Assembly (NCBI GenBank): GCA_903822185.1
Contig: CAIJOA010000041.1
Coordinates: forward strand, 1-51,348
DNA from: an uncultured Rhodospirillales bacterium
GTDB taxonomy: Bacteria; Pseudomonadota; Alphaproteobacteria; ATCC43930; CGMCC-115725
Length of the DNA stretch: 51,348 bases
Direction: 5' to 3'
Positions within the stretch are counted from its first letter, which is position 1, and each line of letters starts with the position of its first letter. The notes below the pieces were generated by a model. That model was not told the origin of the DNA, did no database searches, and worked only from the letters and a program-made list of their open reading frames with translations. The position numbers and the translations under genes are program-made. Positions 27,999 through 36,504 of the stretch are shown in pieces.

Positions 27999-28661
27999 GC
28001 GCTGCGTCTTCACCGCCGGGTGAAGCTGTTCGACCAACGTCCAGAATTTCGGCCCGTGATTCATCTCGGCCAGATGCGCGACTTCATGCGCGACGACATA
28101 ATCCAGCACCGCCTCGGGCGCGAAGATCAGCCGCCACGAATAGGACAGATGACCACTGCGCGCACAACTGCCCCAGCGGCTGACCGTATCGCGCACGGTG
28201 ACATGGGTGACTTTCTTACCGATTGATTCCGCCAGGCTGTGCGAACGTTCACTCAGTTCGCGTTTTGCTTCGGCGCGCAAGAAATCGCGCACGCGCCGCG
28301 CGAGGAATGACGGGTCGCCCGTGACGCACAGCGTACCGGCTTCGATCCAGACTGCGCCGCGTCCACGCACGCGTTCAACCGATTTGATTTCATGCAAAAC
28401 ATCGAAGATCGGAACGCTGGCGCCAGCGACGTACGAAATACGCGGTGGTAGCGACGCGAGACGCTGTTCGACCCAGCCGCGATTGGCTTCGAGAAACCGC
28501 ATCGCCTCGATCCGCGACGCACGGCGCGGCATGACGATCTCGACCGCGTCGCCGCTCGCGTCGATGCGCAAGGCGATACGCCGCGCGCGCGGGTTGGGTT
28601 TCAATCGCAGTTCGATTTCGCCGGCGGCCAACGGCCATGTCAGCGGCAGGCTGTCAGGCAC
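27954..28661 (-). CDS. YgjP-like metallopeptidase-domain protein
   Basis: A 235-residue protein of the DUF45/YgjP group. The zinc motif HEVAHL is followed by MNHGPKFW, supplying the third ligand, and RWGSCARSGHLSYSWRLIFAP precedes it, the usual family block. Activity of the family is little known. It starts 2 nt after the end of the SCO1 gene, so they form an operon, and its 3' end overlaps ampG by 45 nt tail-to-tail. Confidence 0.9.
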   Translation of the reverse strand: MPDSLPLTWPLAAGEIELRLKPNPRARRIALRIDASGDAVEIVMPRRASRIEAMRFLEANRGWVEQRLASLPPRISYVAGASVPIFDVLHEIKSVERVRGRGAVWIEAGTLCVTGDPSFLARRVRDFLRAEAKRELSERSHSLAESIGKKVTHVTVRDTVSRWGSCARSGHLSYSWRLIFAPEAVLDYVVAHEVAHLAEMNHGPKFWTLVEQLHPAVKTQRLWLNRNRARLMRIG

Positions 28662-28663
28662 GC

Positions 28664-29251
28664 TCAGAGATATTGCTGCAGGGTTGCCGCCATCACCTTG
28701 GGCGGCAGGCCGGCCCGAATCTGGCCCATATAACGGCCGTCGCGTCCCATCACGTAAAGGACGGAGCTATGATCCATCAGGTAATCGTCGGTGCCTTGCT
28801 GCGGCACCTTGGCGGCATAGACTTGATAGAGAAGCTCGGTTTGTTTGATGGCCGGTTCGCTGCCGGTCAGATAAACGATGCCGGGATGGAAATTCGCGGC
28901 ATAGGTCTTGAGCTGCGCCGGCGTATCGCGCGCCGGATCGACCGAGATGAAAACCGGCTGAACCTTGGATGCTTTGTCGCCCAACAAGTCGAGTGTCTGG
29001 CTGATCGCTTGTAAGGTGGTCGGGCAGGCATCGGGGCAGTAGGTGTAACCGAAATAGATCACGGTCACTTTACCTTTAAGGTCAGCATCGGTGCGGGTCG
29101 CGCCGTCCTGATCGATCAGGCTGAACGCACCGCCCACGGCCGGCCCGCCCGCGTCGCCGCCGAGAAAGAATTGCTCATAGACCACGTCGCCGATGATCAC
29201 GGCCAACGCGGCGATGAAAATATAAAGTCCCCGGCGAACTGCTTCGGTCAT
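28664..29251 (-). CDS. SCO1/SenC family copper-binding protein
   Basis: A 195-residue protein with one N-terminal membrane anchor (about 8-28) and a thioredoxin-like periplasmic domain. The copper ligands are CPDAC in FGYTYCPDACPTTL and the His in LMDHSSVLYVM. SCO proteins deliver copper to the CuA site of cytochrome oxidase or act in redox signalling. In Rhodobacter the senC/prrC gene lies between regB and regA; here it is some 16 kb from the regBA genes. Confidence 0.93.
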   Translation of the reverse strand: MTEAVRRGLYIFIAALAVIIGDVVYEQFFLGGDAGGPAVGGAFSLIDQDGATRTDADLKGKVTVIYFGYTYCPDACPTTLQAISQTLDLLGDKASKVQPVFISVDPARDTPAQLKTYAANFHPGIVYLTGSEPAIKQTELLYQVYAAKVPQQGTDDYLMDHSSVLYVMGRDGRYMGQIRAGLPPKVMAATLQQYL

Positions 29252-29306
29252 GGGGGCGGATATAGGTCACTCCGCCCGGCCCTGCCAGCGGCGAATGAGC
29301 GCGCCG

Positions 29307-30107
29307 TTATGGGGTGGGAAGACCTGTCAGCCGCCCGATCCAATCGAGCTCGCGGCGCAACCGCACCACTGGCCCGACCGCGATCAGCGCCGGCGGCTCG
29401 ATTGCGGCATCGGCGGCGTCCTGCACCGCTTTTTCGAGAGTCGTTTCAATGACGCGCTGGGTCGGCAAAGTGGCGTCGCTGATGATCGCCACCGCCTCGT
29501 CCGGTGCGCGACCGGCTGCGATCAGCCGTCGCGCGATGGCATCGAGATTCCGAAGCGCCATATAAATCACCAGGACCGGCGCACCCTTCGACAACGCGTC
29601 CCAATCCACGCTTTCGGGCAGCGCGCCGCCGCTGGCCTGGCCGGTGACGAAGGCGATGGCCGAATTGGTGTCGCGGTGGGTCGCCGGGATACCGGCATAG
29701 GCAAGCCCGCCGATCCCCGCCGTGATGCCGGGGACGATGCGGAACGGGATATGGGCCGCGGCCAGGGCGATGCCTTCCTCGCCGCCGCGCCCGAACAGAA
29801 ACGGGTCGCCGCCTTTGAGCCGTAGGACACGCAGGCCTTGCTGGGCAAGTTCGACCAGGCGCAGCGAGATATCGGGCTGCTGCTTCGACGGTTTGCCGCC
29901 GCGCTTGCCGGCATGTTCCAGCACCGCACCGTCGCGGGCGAGCGACAGGATGCTGGGTGCGACTAGCGCGTCATAGACGACGATATCGGCGCTCTGCAGC
30001 GCCTTTAGCGCCCACAATGTTAGTAAGCCGGGATCGCCCGGCCCCGCCCCGACCAGCCAGACGGTACCAGGTTCGATGGCAGGAAGATCGATGGGCGAAA
30101 GGGTCAT
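29307..30107 (-). CDS. cobA: Uroporphyrinogen-III C-methyltransferase
   Basis: SAM-dependent enzyme that methylates uroporphyrinogen III at C2 and C7 to give precorrin-2, the entry to siroheme and cobalamin. The 266-residue protein has VGAGPGDPGLLTLWALKALQ, GGDPFLFGRGGEE, VPGITAGIGGLAYAGIP and a long C-terminal block, all standard for SUMT. It is a stand-alone methyltransferase, not a CysG fusion. It opens the cobalamin region, though the next cob gene is separated by an ankyrin and a glycosyltransferase gene. Confidence 0.96.
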   Translation of the reverse strand: MTLSPIDLPAIEPGTVWLVGAGPGDPGLLTLWALKALQSADIVVYDALVAPSILSLARDGAVLEHAGKRGGKPSKQQPDISLRLVELAQQGLRVLRLKGGDPFLFGRGGEEGIALAAAHIPFRIVPGITAGIGGLAYAGIPATHRDTNSAIAFVTGQASGGALPESVDWDALSKGAPVLVIYMALRNLDAIARRLIAAGRAPDEAVAIISDATLPTQRVIETTLEKAVQDAADAAIEPPALIAVGPVVRLRRELDWIGRLTGLPTP

Positions 30108-30240
30108 GCCGCCAGCCTACAGCCAAGCGCGGACGGGGTGTAGCTTTGCCCGACCCGGCGAAAGCCTTATCATGCTGGGATTGTTGTCGAGGGCGCAGAC
30201 GATGGATCGATACCGGAAAGACAAGGCGGGACGAAACACG

Positions 30241-30825
30241 ATGACGCGGCGCGCGCTGCTGCTCGGCGGTGCGGCGGTGTTGGCGCTGGGTGTCCTCCCG
30301 GCGACTGTTCTACCAGTCCGGGCCCAGCTTCCCCTCGGCGGTCCCGATCTTACGGGCTGGTATGATGTCGTGATGGCGGCGTCGCGCAACAAGACCGAAG
30401 ACGTCCGGGCGATGCTGACCAGCGGCAAGTCCGCCGACACGAACGACGATAAGGGCCAGACGCCGCTTGGCTATGCGGCAAGCTTCGGCAATGTCGAGAT
30501 GGCGCAGTTGCTGTTGAAATTCGGCGCGAAGGTCGATCGCCGCGATCAGTTCGGCAACACCCCGCTCTATTGGGCGGCGCAGCGCGGCACCGGCGATCTC
30601 GTGCAAGTTCTGCTCGATGCCAAGGCGACGGTCGATGCGCAGAACACGCAAGGCATCACGCCGCTGATGATTGCGGCCAGCAAAGGTCAGGCGCAGATCG
30701 TGCGGATTCTACTGAAGCGCGGCGCCGACGCGAAAAAGCAGGATTACACCGGACGCGATGCAGCGGGCTGGGGCGAAGGTAAGGCCAATGTACTGCAGGC
30801 TTTGCGCTCGGGCGGCGCCGGCTGA
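30241..30825 (+). CDS. Exported ankyrin-repeat protein
   Basis: A 194-residue protein. The start MTRRALLLGGAAVLALGVLP is a signal sequence with a twin arginine followed by a hydrophobic run, possibly Tat-type. The mature part has about four ankyrin repeats, visible as GQTPLGYAASFGNVEMAQLL, GNTPLYWAAQRGTGDLVQVL and GITPLMIAASKGQAQIVRIL. Ankyrin repeats bind proteins; a periplasmic role is inferred. An upstream ATG at 30202 is possible. It ends 1 nt from the convergent glycosyltransferase gene. Confidence 0.85.
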   Translation: MTRRALLLGGAAVLALGVLPATVLPVRAQLPLGGPDLTGWYDVVMAASRNKTEDVRAMLTSGKSADTNDDKGQTPLGYAASFGNVEMAQLLLKFGAKVDRRDQFGNTPLYWAAQRGTGDLVQVLLDAKATVDAQNTQGITPLMIAASKGQAQIVRILLKRGADAKKQDYTGRDAAGWGEGKANVLQALRSGGAG

Positions 30826-30826
30826 T

Positions 30827-32476
30827 TTATCGCGGGACCGCCGAATAAAGCGTCAGCGTCATCGCGCGCCCGTTTGAATAATTGAGGCCCGAGATCTGGC
30901 CTTCCTGTCGTGCTTCCCAACCGAGCGCGGCAAGCCCGTCTTTGAAATCCTTATCGGATCGTTCCTCGACTAAAGCCAGCGCGCCGCGGGCGGTGGTGAG
31001 GTGTTGGGCAGCGCGTTCGCCGGTGACGAACATCGTCTGCGTGCCCAACATGAAGACGAGGCTCGGCTCGGCATAACCGGCTGAGGCTACGGGCACGTCT
31101 TTCGGCGGACCGTATTGGGCGACGAGCGCCGCCGCACCGCGCGACAGCCACAGGTTGCCGAGTTGCGGCGCGACGAAAGCAAAAGCGAGCGTTAGGACAA
31201 GCCATCCGGCGATGACTGCTTCACCGACGCGCGGCGGTGCCTGCCGCCATGCCGCCATGCCAAGACGCACAGCGACGGCGACGGCGATGATTGCGGCGAC
31301 GATGCCGGGAACCAGCGCGCCCATGCCATATCGCAGCGGCAGGAAGATCATCGCGCCGGCCAGACCCAACGTCGCAATCAGCCATGCGGCGAGGCTCAAT
31401 CGGTCGAGCCAACGCCGTGACGCGAACTCGTCATCGATGATCGCGATCACGGCGCGGCCGATCAGCAGCGCCATGGCCGGATAAATCGGCAGCAGGTAAT
31501 TCGGCAGTTTCGTCGGCACCAGTTCCAGCAGCAGCCAGAACGGGATGATCCAACAGATCAGGAACTTCTCGGCTGGTTCGCGGCGCTGCCGCCAGGCCCA
31601 GGCGATCCCCACGCCGAGGAACAAAGCACCAGGCCAGAAGGTAACCGGCAACAAAGCGAGATAATAAAGCGGCGGTGCGCCATGGCTTTCCTGCGCGCCG
31701 ATCAGCTTGCCGAGGAAATCCTTACCCAATGAGTCTTGGATGAACGCGCCTTGGGTCGCGGTCGATATTGCGATCAGCCACGGCAGCACGATCACCGCCA
31801 GCAGCAGCAACCCTTGCCAGACGCGCAGGCTGCGCAGCCATGACCGGTCGCGGTCGAATATCGCCAACGCCGCGATGGTGAGTCCGGCGGCCAAAGGACC
31901 GACCGGGCCTTTGACGAGGATGCCGCAAGCCAAGGCGGCCCAGAACGCGATCGCAAAGCGCCATGGCGCCGTCACGCCGCCGCGCCCACCGAAATAGAGT
32001 CGGCCTAAGGACAGCTGCGCAATCGTCACGAAGCCCAGTAACACGGCGTCGGTCTTGGCCAGATGCGCTTCGGCGACAACGCCCAGCGATGTGGCCAGCA
32101 GCGCCGCGCCGACCAGTGCCGCCTTGCGCCCGACGATGCCGCTGCCCAATCGGAAGGTGATCAGTATAGCGGTCAGTGCACCGAGCAGCGACGGCAGGCG
32201 ATAGGGCCAGATCGCGGTGCTCTGCGCGTTGCTCAACAGCGAGACGGACGCGGCCTGCAACCAATAGATGCCGCCCGGCTTTTTGTTGCGGGCTTCGTCC
32301 TGAAAGCGGATGGCGACCAGATCATGCGTCTCGATCATCTGGCGCGAGGCTTGGGCGAAACGGGATTCGTCGCGGTCGGTCGCCGGCAGGGCCGACAAGC
32401 CCGGCAGATAAAGCCCGAGGCACAACAGCACCAGCAGCCCATAGGGCCGCCACCCCAGGATGGCGCGCTCGATCAT
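30827..32476 (-). CDS. ArnT-like glycosyltransferase (GT39/GT83 type)
   Basis: A 549-residue polytopic inner-membrane protein. The first periplasmic loop contains TDRDESRFAQASRQMIETHD with the catalytic Asp-Glu motif, then ARNKKPGGIYWLQAASVSL, as in ArnT and related dolichol-phosphate-mannose-like transferases that move sugars from a polyprenyl phosphate to lipid A or protein. About 11-12 hydrophobic segments follow. Substrate is unknown. Nothing in the cobalamin genes around it suggests a link. Confidence 0.85.
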   Translation of the reverse strand: MIERAILGWRPYGLLVLLCLGLYLPGLSALPATDRDESRFAQASRQMIETHDLVAIRFQDEARNKKPGGIYWLQAASVSLLSNAQSTAIWPYRLPSLLGALTAILITFRLGSGIVGRKAALVGAALLATSLGVVAEAHLAKTDAVLLGFVTIAQLSLGRLYFGGRGGVTAPWRFAIAFWAALACGILVKGPVGPLAAGLTIAALAIFDRDRSWLRSLRVWQGLLLLAVIVLPWLIAISTATQGAFIQDSLGKDFLGKLIGAQESHGAPPLYYLALLPVTFWPGALFLGVGIAWAWRQRREPAEKFLICWIIPFWLLLELVPTKLPNYLLPIYPAMALLIGRAVIAIIDDEFASRRWLDRLSLAAWLIATLGLAGAMIFLPLRYGMGALVPGIVAAIIAVAVAVRLGMAAWRQAPPRVGEAVIAGWLVLTLAFAFVAPQLGNLWLSRGAAALVAQYGPPKDVPVASAGYAEPSLVFMLGTQTMFVTGERAAQHLTTARGALALVEERSDKDFKDGLAALGWEARQEGQISGLNYSNGRAMTLTLYSAVPR

Positions 32477-32605
32477 CGCGGTGTGGCCGGCGTCCGTAAG
32501 GCGCGGTCGGGATGGGCGAGGCAGCAGGACAACGGGATCATTTCTCGCAGGTCATAAAGCGCCTACGCCGTAGCACAGCGGCAAGCCCCTCGCCACCCCG
32601 GATAG

Positions 32606-33361
32606 TTAGTCTCCACTATCTTCCATCTCGGTAATCCGGTCGGCGAAACAGTCGATCACCAGCGGATGGTCGCGGAAATGCTGGGCTGTGACGAAGGCGA
32701 TGGCCGGATGATCGGCGGCCACCGCCGCGACCGCCGCCCCAACCCGCTTCGACAGAACGCCGGTGAACAACAGATAGGGAAATACGACGATACGGTGAAA
32801 CCTGCGCTGGGCTGCCCGGCGCAGGCCCGGCTCGACCAACGGGTCGGCAGTGCCCGCAAAACTGGTTTCGATCGCACCGAAACCCATGGTCTCCCGAAGC
32901 TGCCGCGCAATCCCGGCGACATGTGCGTTGGCGGCCGGGTCGCGCGCACCGCGTCCGACGACTATCAGCAAGGTCTCGCTGCGCGGCCCGCTATCCGTCT
33001 CGGCAATCCGTTCGGCGGCGGCCCGCAGCATTTTGGGCTCTGCCGACAATTCGCGGCCGAACTGCATCTCGATACCGGGATGGCGCGCGGCGAAATCGCC
33101 GATAGCGGCGGGAAGGTCGTCCTTCATATGCGTGCCGGTGAACAACATGGCCGGTTGGGCCAGGATGCGTGTTACGCCCTGCGCCGCCAAGGCCTCGAAC
33201 CCCGCACGCAGATCCGGCTGCGCGAATTCCAGATAGCCGGTTGCGATTGTCCGGTTCGGCAGACGCACGCGCAGTCCCGCCGCGACCCGATCGAACTCAA
33301 CCCTCGCCTGGGGATCGCGGCTGCCATGGCCGCAGATCATGATGCCGGTCTTAGGCGTCAT
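32606..33361 (-). CDS. cbiX: CbiX-type cobaltochelatase, two-domain
   Basis: A 251-residue protein made of two CbiX-like halves. The first begins MICGHGSRDPQARVEF with the metal-binding His and has MLFTGTHMKDDLPAAIGD; the second begins LLIVVGRGARDPAANAHVAG with GVLSKRVGAA. CbiX inserts Co2+ into sirohydrochlorin or a related precorrin early in anaerobic-type cobalamin synthesis. Arg replacing His in the second half is common in long CbiX proteins. It is divergent from cbiB across 53 nt. A role with siroheme cannot be ruled out. Confidence 0.87.
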   Translation of the reverse strand: MTPKTGIMICGHGSRDPQARVEFDRVAAGLRVRLPNRTIATGYLEFAQPDLRAGFEALAAQGVTRILAQPAMLFTGTHMKDDLPAAIGDFAARHPGIEMQFGRELSAEPKMLRAAAERIAETDSGPRSETLLIVVGRGARDPAANAHVAGIARQLRETMGFGAIETSFAGTADPLVEPGLRRAAQRRFHRIVVFPYLLFTGVLSKRVGAAVAAVAADHPAIAFVTAQHFRDHPLVIDCFADRITEMEDSGD

Positions 33362-33414
33362 GGCGCCGTCGCTTTCCGCTTGTCTTGGGTGGGCATCGCA
33401 TCCGATCTTGCCGC

Positions 33415-34404
33415 ATGCTTATCTTCGCCGGCCCCAATCCCTTCGCCGTCATGCTCTTTGCGCTCGCGCTTGATCTTGCGTTCGGTGATATGAAATTGCT
33501 GTTTCGCTTTTTGCCGCATCCAATGGTGCTCGCCGGTAGGGCGATCGTGTGGTTCGACAAACGCCTCAACCGTATCGCCCGCAGTGACCAATCTCGGCGC
33601 GCGCGGGGCATTGCCACGGTGCTGGTAATGGCTGCCGTCGCCGCCGCACTCGGCTGGATCATCAAGCAATATCTCGGCGTCGCCCATTTTGGCTGGCTGG
33701 CCGAAGCGTTCCTCGTCGCGATCCTGATTTCGCAACGCGGCTTGTTCGAGCGCACCAGCGCGATCGGCCGTGCTCAACAGCAAGGAGGGCTTGCCGCCGG
33801 CCGCGCCGCTGTGGCGACACGCACCGATGTCGATCCCGAATCGCTCGATGAACATGGCGTGCTGCGCGTCGCGATCGAATCGCTGTTCGAGAATTTCAGC
33901 GACGGCGTTGTCGCGCCGCTGTTCTGGTACGCGCTGTTCGGGCTGCCCGGCATTTTCGTTTCGACGACCGCCGCCATGCTCGACACGATGCTGGGCCATC
34001 GCTCGGCACGCTATCTGCATTTCGGCTGGGCGGCAGCGCGTTTCGACGATTTGCTCAATTGGATTCCGGCACGCGTGACCGCGCTGCTCATCGCCGTTGC
34101 GGCTTTGGTTTTGCCCGAAACGAAATTCTTCGCGGCGTTCCGGACCATGGTCGCCGACGCCGGCAAGCATCGCTCGCTCAACAACGGTTGGCCCGACGCA
34201 GCGGCAGCGGGCGCGCTCGGCATCGCGCTGGGCGGGCCACGCCGTCATGGCGGCATGACCGCGAACGCCGCGTGGATCGGCTATGGCCGCGCGCGTGTGA
34301 CCTTCACCGATTTCGCCGCCGCGCTGAAACTCTATCTCACGACGGTGATCATACTGGCGTTGTTGCTGCTCATCGCCGCTGCGTACTGGTGGCAATGGTC
34401 CTAG
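33415..34404 (+). CDS. cbiB: Adenosylcobinamide-phosphate synthase CbiB/CobD
   Basis: Membrane enzyme that attaches aminopropanol (phosphate) to adenosylcobyric acid. The 329-residue protein shows DLAFGDMKLLFRFLPHPMVLAG at the N-terminus, VLRVAIESLFENFSDGVVAP in the middle and a hydrophobic C-terminus, the standard layout. The ATG at 33415 is used; a TTG at 33385 is in frame but cuts into the short divergent promoter with cbiX. Its 3' end overlaps the convergent CobN-like gene by 4 nt. Confidence 0.93.
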   Translation: MLIFAGPNPFAVMLFALALDLAFGDMKLLFRFLPHPMVLAGRAIVWFDKRLNRIARSDQSRRARGIATVLVMAAVAAALGWIIKQYLGVAHFGWLAEAFLVAILISQRGLFERTSAIGRAQQQGGLAAGRAAVATRTDVDPESLDEHGVLRVAIESLFENFSDGVVAPLFWYALFGLPGIFVSTTAAMLDTMLGHRSARYLHFGWAAARFDDLLNWIPARVTALLIAVAALVLPETKFFAAFRTMVADAGKHRSLNNGWPDAAAAGALGIALGGPRRHGGMTANAAWIGYGRARVTFTDFAAALKLYLTTVIILALLLLIAAAYWWQWS

Positions 34405-34997
34405 GCGCATGACGCGCCGATAGAGATGATGGCGTGGGCGCGCAGCCCGTCGGCCAGCCAATGATAAAACGCGATCTGGCCGTGCGACGGTATCGTCGCA
34501 TTGAGATCAGCAGATAGCGGGCGCAACGCAACGGTGGCCGCGCCATATCGCACGACGCGTAGGGCGAAAGCGCCGCAATCGAGCTTCCCTTCTCGAAAAG
34601 AAGCATCTTGCTCCGGCGCACCCCAACGGGCGGTGACGCTATCTTGTAGAACGCGAGGCAATTGCGCAAACGCCACCGCGTAATCGCTGCGAGCGAAACT
34701 TTCTTCGGCATCCGATTGGGCGAGCAACGATCGCATCAGGCTCTTACCGTCGTCGGGAAGCGCCGTGATGGCGTAGCCCGCTGCTTGAAGCACATTCAGG
34801 ATCGCCATCGCGTCCTTCGCCGCGCCGGCATCGCCGCTGAAATCATAGGCGATTACCAAGGCGATCTTGCATTGCGCTACGGCTATCGATTGAAGTGCAG
34901 CGCAACGCGCCGGTAGTTCAGCGACGAAGTCAGCCGCGCTTTTTTGGGTCGGATCGAACGCAATCCCATCAACCCGGCAAAGCTCGGCGAGCGTCAT
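34401..34997 (-). CDS. Truncated CobN-like protein
   Basis: A 198-residue intact open frame starting 3 nt after cobU. Its blocks match an internal part of CobN (large subunit of the aerobic cobaltochelatase, about 1200 residues): CKIALVIAYDFSGD corresponds to the ALVLANYP region, ILNVLQAAGYAITALPDDG to the LRAL-AGY-P-DG block, DSVTARWGAPEQDASF to the VT-RWG-PE-DPFF block and GQIAFYHWLADGLRAHAIIS to the YLAFYAWLR-AHAIVH block. It ends at SIGASCA, exactly where CobN would continue with the HMGKHG metal site. The GVGLDTPA and ARGYNIDP motifs are reduced or missing. So it cannot be an active chelatase; it is a remnant or a repurposed domain. The CobN comparison is from memory of the family. Confidence 0.75.
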   Translation of the reverse strand: MTLAELCRVDGIAFDPTQKSAADFVAELPARCAALQSIAVAQCKIALVIAYDFSGDAGAAKDAMAILNVLQAAGYAITALPDDGKSLMRSLLAQSDAEESFARSDYAVAFAQLPRVLQDSVTARWGAPEQDASFREGKLDCGAFALRVVRYGAATVALRPLSADLNATIPSHGQIAFYHWLADGLRAHAIISIGASCA

Positions 34998-35000
34998 CGC

Positions 35001-35549
35001 TTATCCGCCCTTCAGCGTCATCGGTAAGCCCGCAGCGATGAAGACGACGCGGCTGGCGATGGCGGCGATGCGTTGATTGAGCCGCCCGGCTTCGTCGCGA
35101 AAGCGCCGCGCCAGTGCGTTGTCGGGGACGATGCCAAGCCCAACCTCGTTCGCGACCAGTACCACCGGAACGCCAATGCGCGGCAGGGCCGTCATCAAGC
35201 GGTCGGCCTCGCGCGGTACGTCGCGATCGGCGCCCATCAAATTCGACAGCCACAGCGTCAGGCAATCGATCAACACGGGGCCGCGCGTTTCCGTGCCAAG
35301 ACGCAAGACGATATCCAGCGGCTCTTCGATGGTGATCCAACCCGCGCCGCGCTCGGCGCGATGGTGCGCGATCCGCGCCGTCATTTCGGCGTCACGCGCT
35401 TCGGCGGTGGCAAGATAGATCGCTTGCTGACCGGTCGCGGTGATCATCGCTTCGGCGAAGCGGCTCTTGCCCGAACGCGCCCCACCCAGGACGAGCGTTA
35501 GCGGCGGTAGGGTCGCTGTATCGGCGGTTGGCTGAACCGGGTCGGGCAA
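35001..35549 (-). CDS. cobU: Adenosylcobinamide kinase/guanylyltransferase
   Basis: Bifunctional enzyme (CobU/CobP) that phosphorylates and then guanylylates adenosylcobinamide. Reading from TTG (35549) gives 182 residues with P-loop GGARSGKS at 23-30 and the guanylylated-His block AHHRAERGAGWITIEEPLD. The TTG is preceded by GGAG at 8 nt; an ATG at 35600 (199 residues) is in frame but has no clear ribosome binding site, and an ATG close to the GGAG is out of frame. Start is therefore uncertain. The next gene, 3 nt downstream, is the CobN-like fragment. Confidence 0.9.
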   Translation of the reverse strand: MPDPVQPTADTATLPPLTLVLGGARSGKSRFAEAMITATGQQAIYLATAEARDAEMTARIAHHRAERGAGWITIEEPLDIVLRLGTETRGPVLIDCLTLWLSNLMGADRDVPREADRLMTALPRIGVPVVLVANEVGLGIVPDNALARRFRDEAGRLNQRIAAIASRVVFIAAGLPMTLKGG

Positions 35550-35629
35550 ACCATGTTCTCCTTCCGCTGCTGTGGTGTGTGGGGCGGGCAAAACTAGCAT
35601 GGGGCCGGACCCGGCGCTATCGTGACCCC

Positions 35630-36493
35630 ATGATCCTCGTCGTCGGTGCCTCGGGCGCGGTCGGTCTTCCGGTCGTAAAGCATCTCCTGAAACGCGGGGC
35701 GCCGGTGCGCGCGTTGAGTTCGCGCGAGTCCTCGGGGGCGGCGTTACGAGAACGCGGCGTGACGGACGTGGCGCTGGGCGATTTTCGCTCGGACGACGAT
35801 GTGCGCCGCGCCATGGCCGGCGTCAAAAGCGTCATCCAGATTCCGCCGCGCTTCACCGAAGACGAAGCCGCCATCGGCCTGCGTATTCTCGCGGCGGCGA
35901 AGGCCGCGGGTGTCGGCCACTATGTTTTTGTCTCCGCCTTCCATCCGCAGATGCGGTCGATGGACCATCACTGGTCGAAGCTACTGGTGGAAGAAGCGGT
36001 GATCGAATCCGGCATTCCCTTCACGATTATTCAGCCGGCGATGTTCATGCAGAACATGCGCATCGAATGGCCGGTCATTCGCGACCGTGGGGTTTATCCG
36101 CGTCCCTATTCGCCCGACCGCAAGCTGGCGCTGATCGATACCGATGAACTGGGTGAGGCTGCTGCCATCATCCTGACCCAACAGAGCTTTCAGGGCGCGA
36201 CGTTCGAATTGGCCAGCGGCCAATCGCTGACCCACGCCGAAATGGCCGCGATCATCGCCGCGGAAACCGGAAAGCCGGTTCGGGCGTTGAAACGCGATCC
36301 CGCCGAATGGACGGACTGGGCGCAGAAGAACGGCTGGAAGCCCTGGTCGATCGAGGCTTATCTGAAGATGTGCCGGCATTACGACGTGCACGGTTATCCC
36401 GGCGGCAATGCGCTGGTGCTGCGCACGATCCTCGGCCGCGCGCCGGGCGACTTCCGTTCTTTCCTGCGCCGTTTTCTCGCGAACGCACCGTAA
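35630..36493 (+). CDS. NmrA-like NAD(P)-binding protein
   Basis: A 287-residue atypical short-chain dehydrogenase fold. ILVVGASGAVGLPVVKHLLK is the dinucleotide-binding turn (GxxGxxG), followed by YVFVSAFHPQMRSMDHHWSK and the TIIQPAMFMQNM block typical of NmrA/HSCARG-like proteins. The catalytic Tyr-Lys pair is replaced by a HHWSK arrangement, so it may be a sensor of NAD(P) state or a quinone/isoflavone-type reductase. The reductase gene starts 11 nt after it, so they are likely cotranscribed. Confidence 0.83.
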   Translation: MILVVGASGAVGLPVVKHLLKRGAPVRALSSRESSGAALRERGVTDVALGDFRSDDDVRRAMAGVKSVIQIPPRFTEDEAAIGLRILAAAKAAGVGHYVFVSAFHPQMRSMDHHWSKLLVEEAVIESGIPFTIIQPAMFMQNMRIEWPVIRDRGVYPRPYSPDRKLALIDTDELGEAAAIILTQQSFQGATFELASGQSLTHAEMAAIIAAETGKPVRALKRDPAEWTDWAQKNGWKPWSIEAYLKMCRHYDVHGYPGGNALVLRTILGRAPGDFRSFLRRFLANAP

Positions 36494-36504
36494 GGCCACA
36501 GCCG

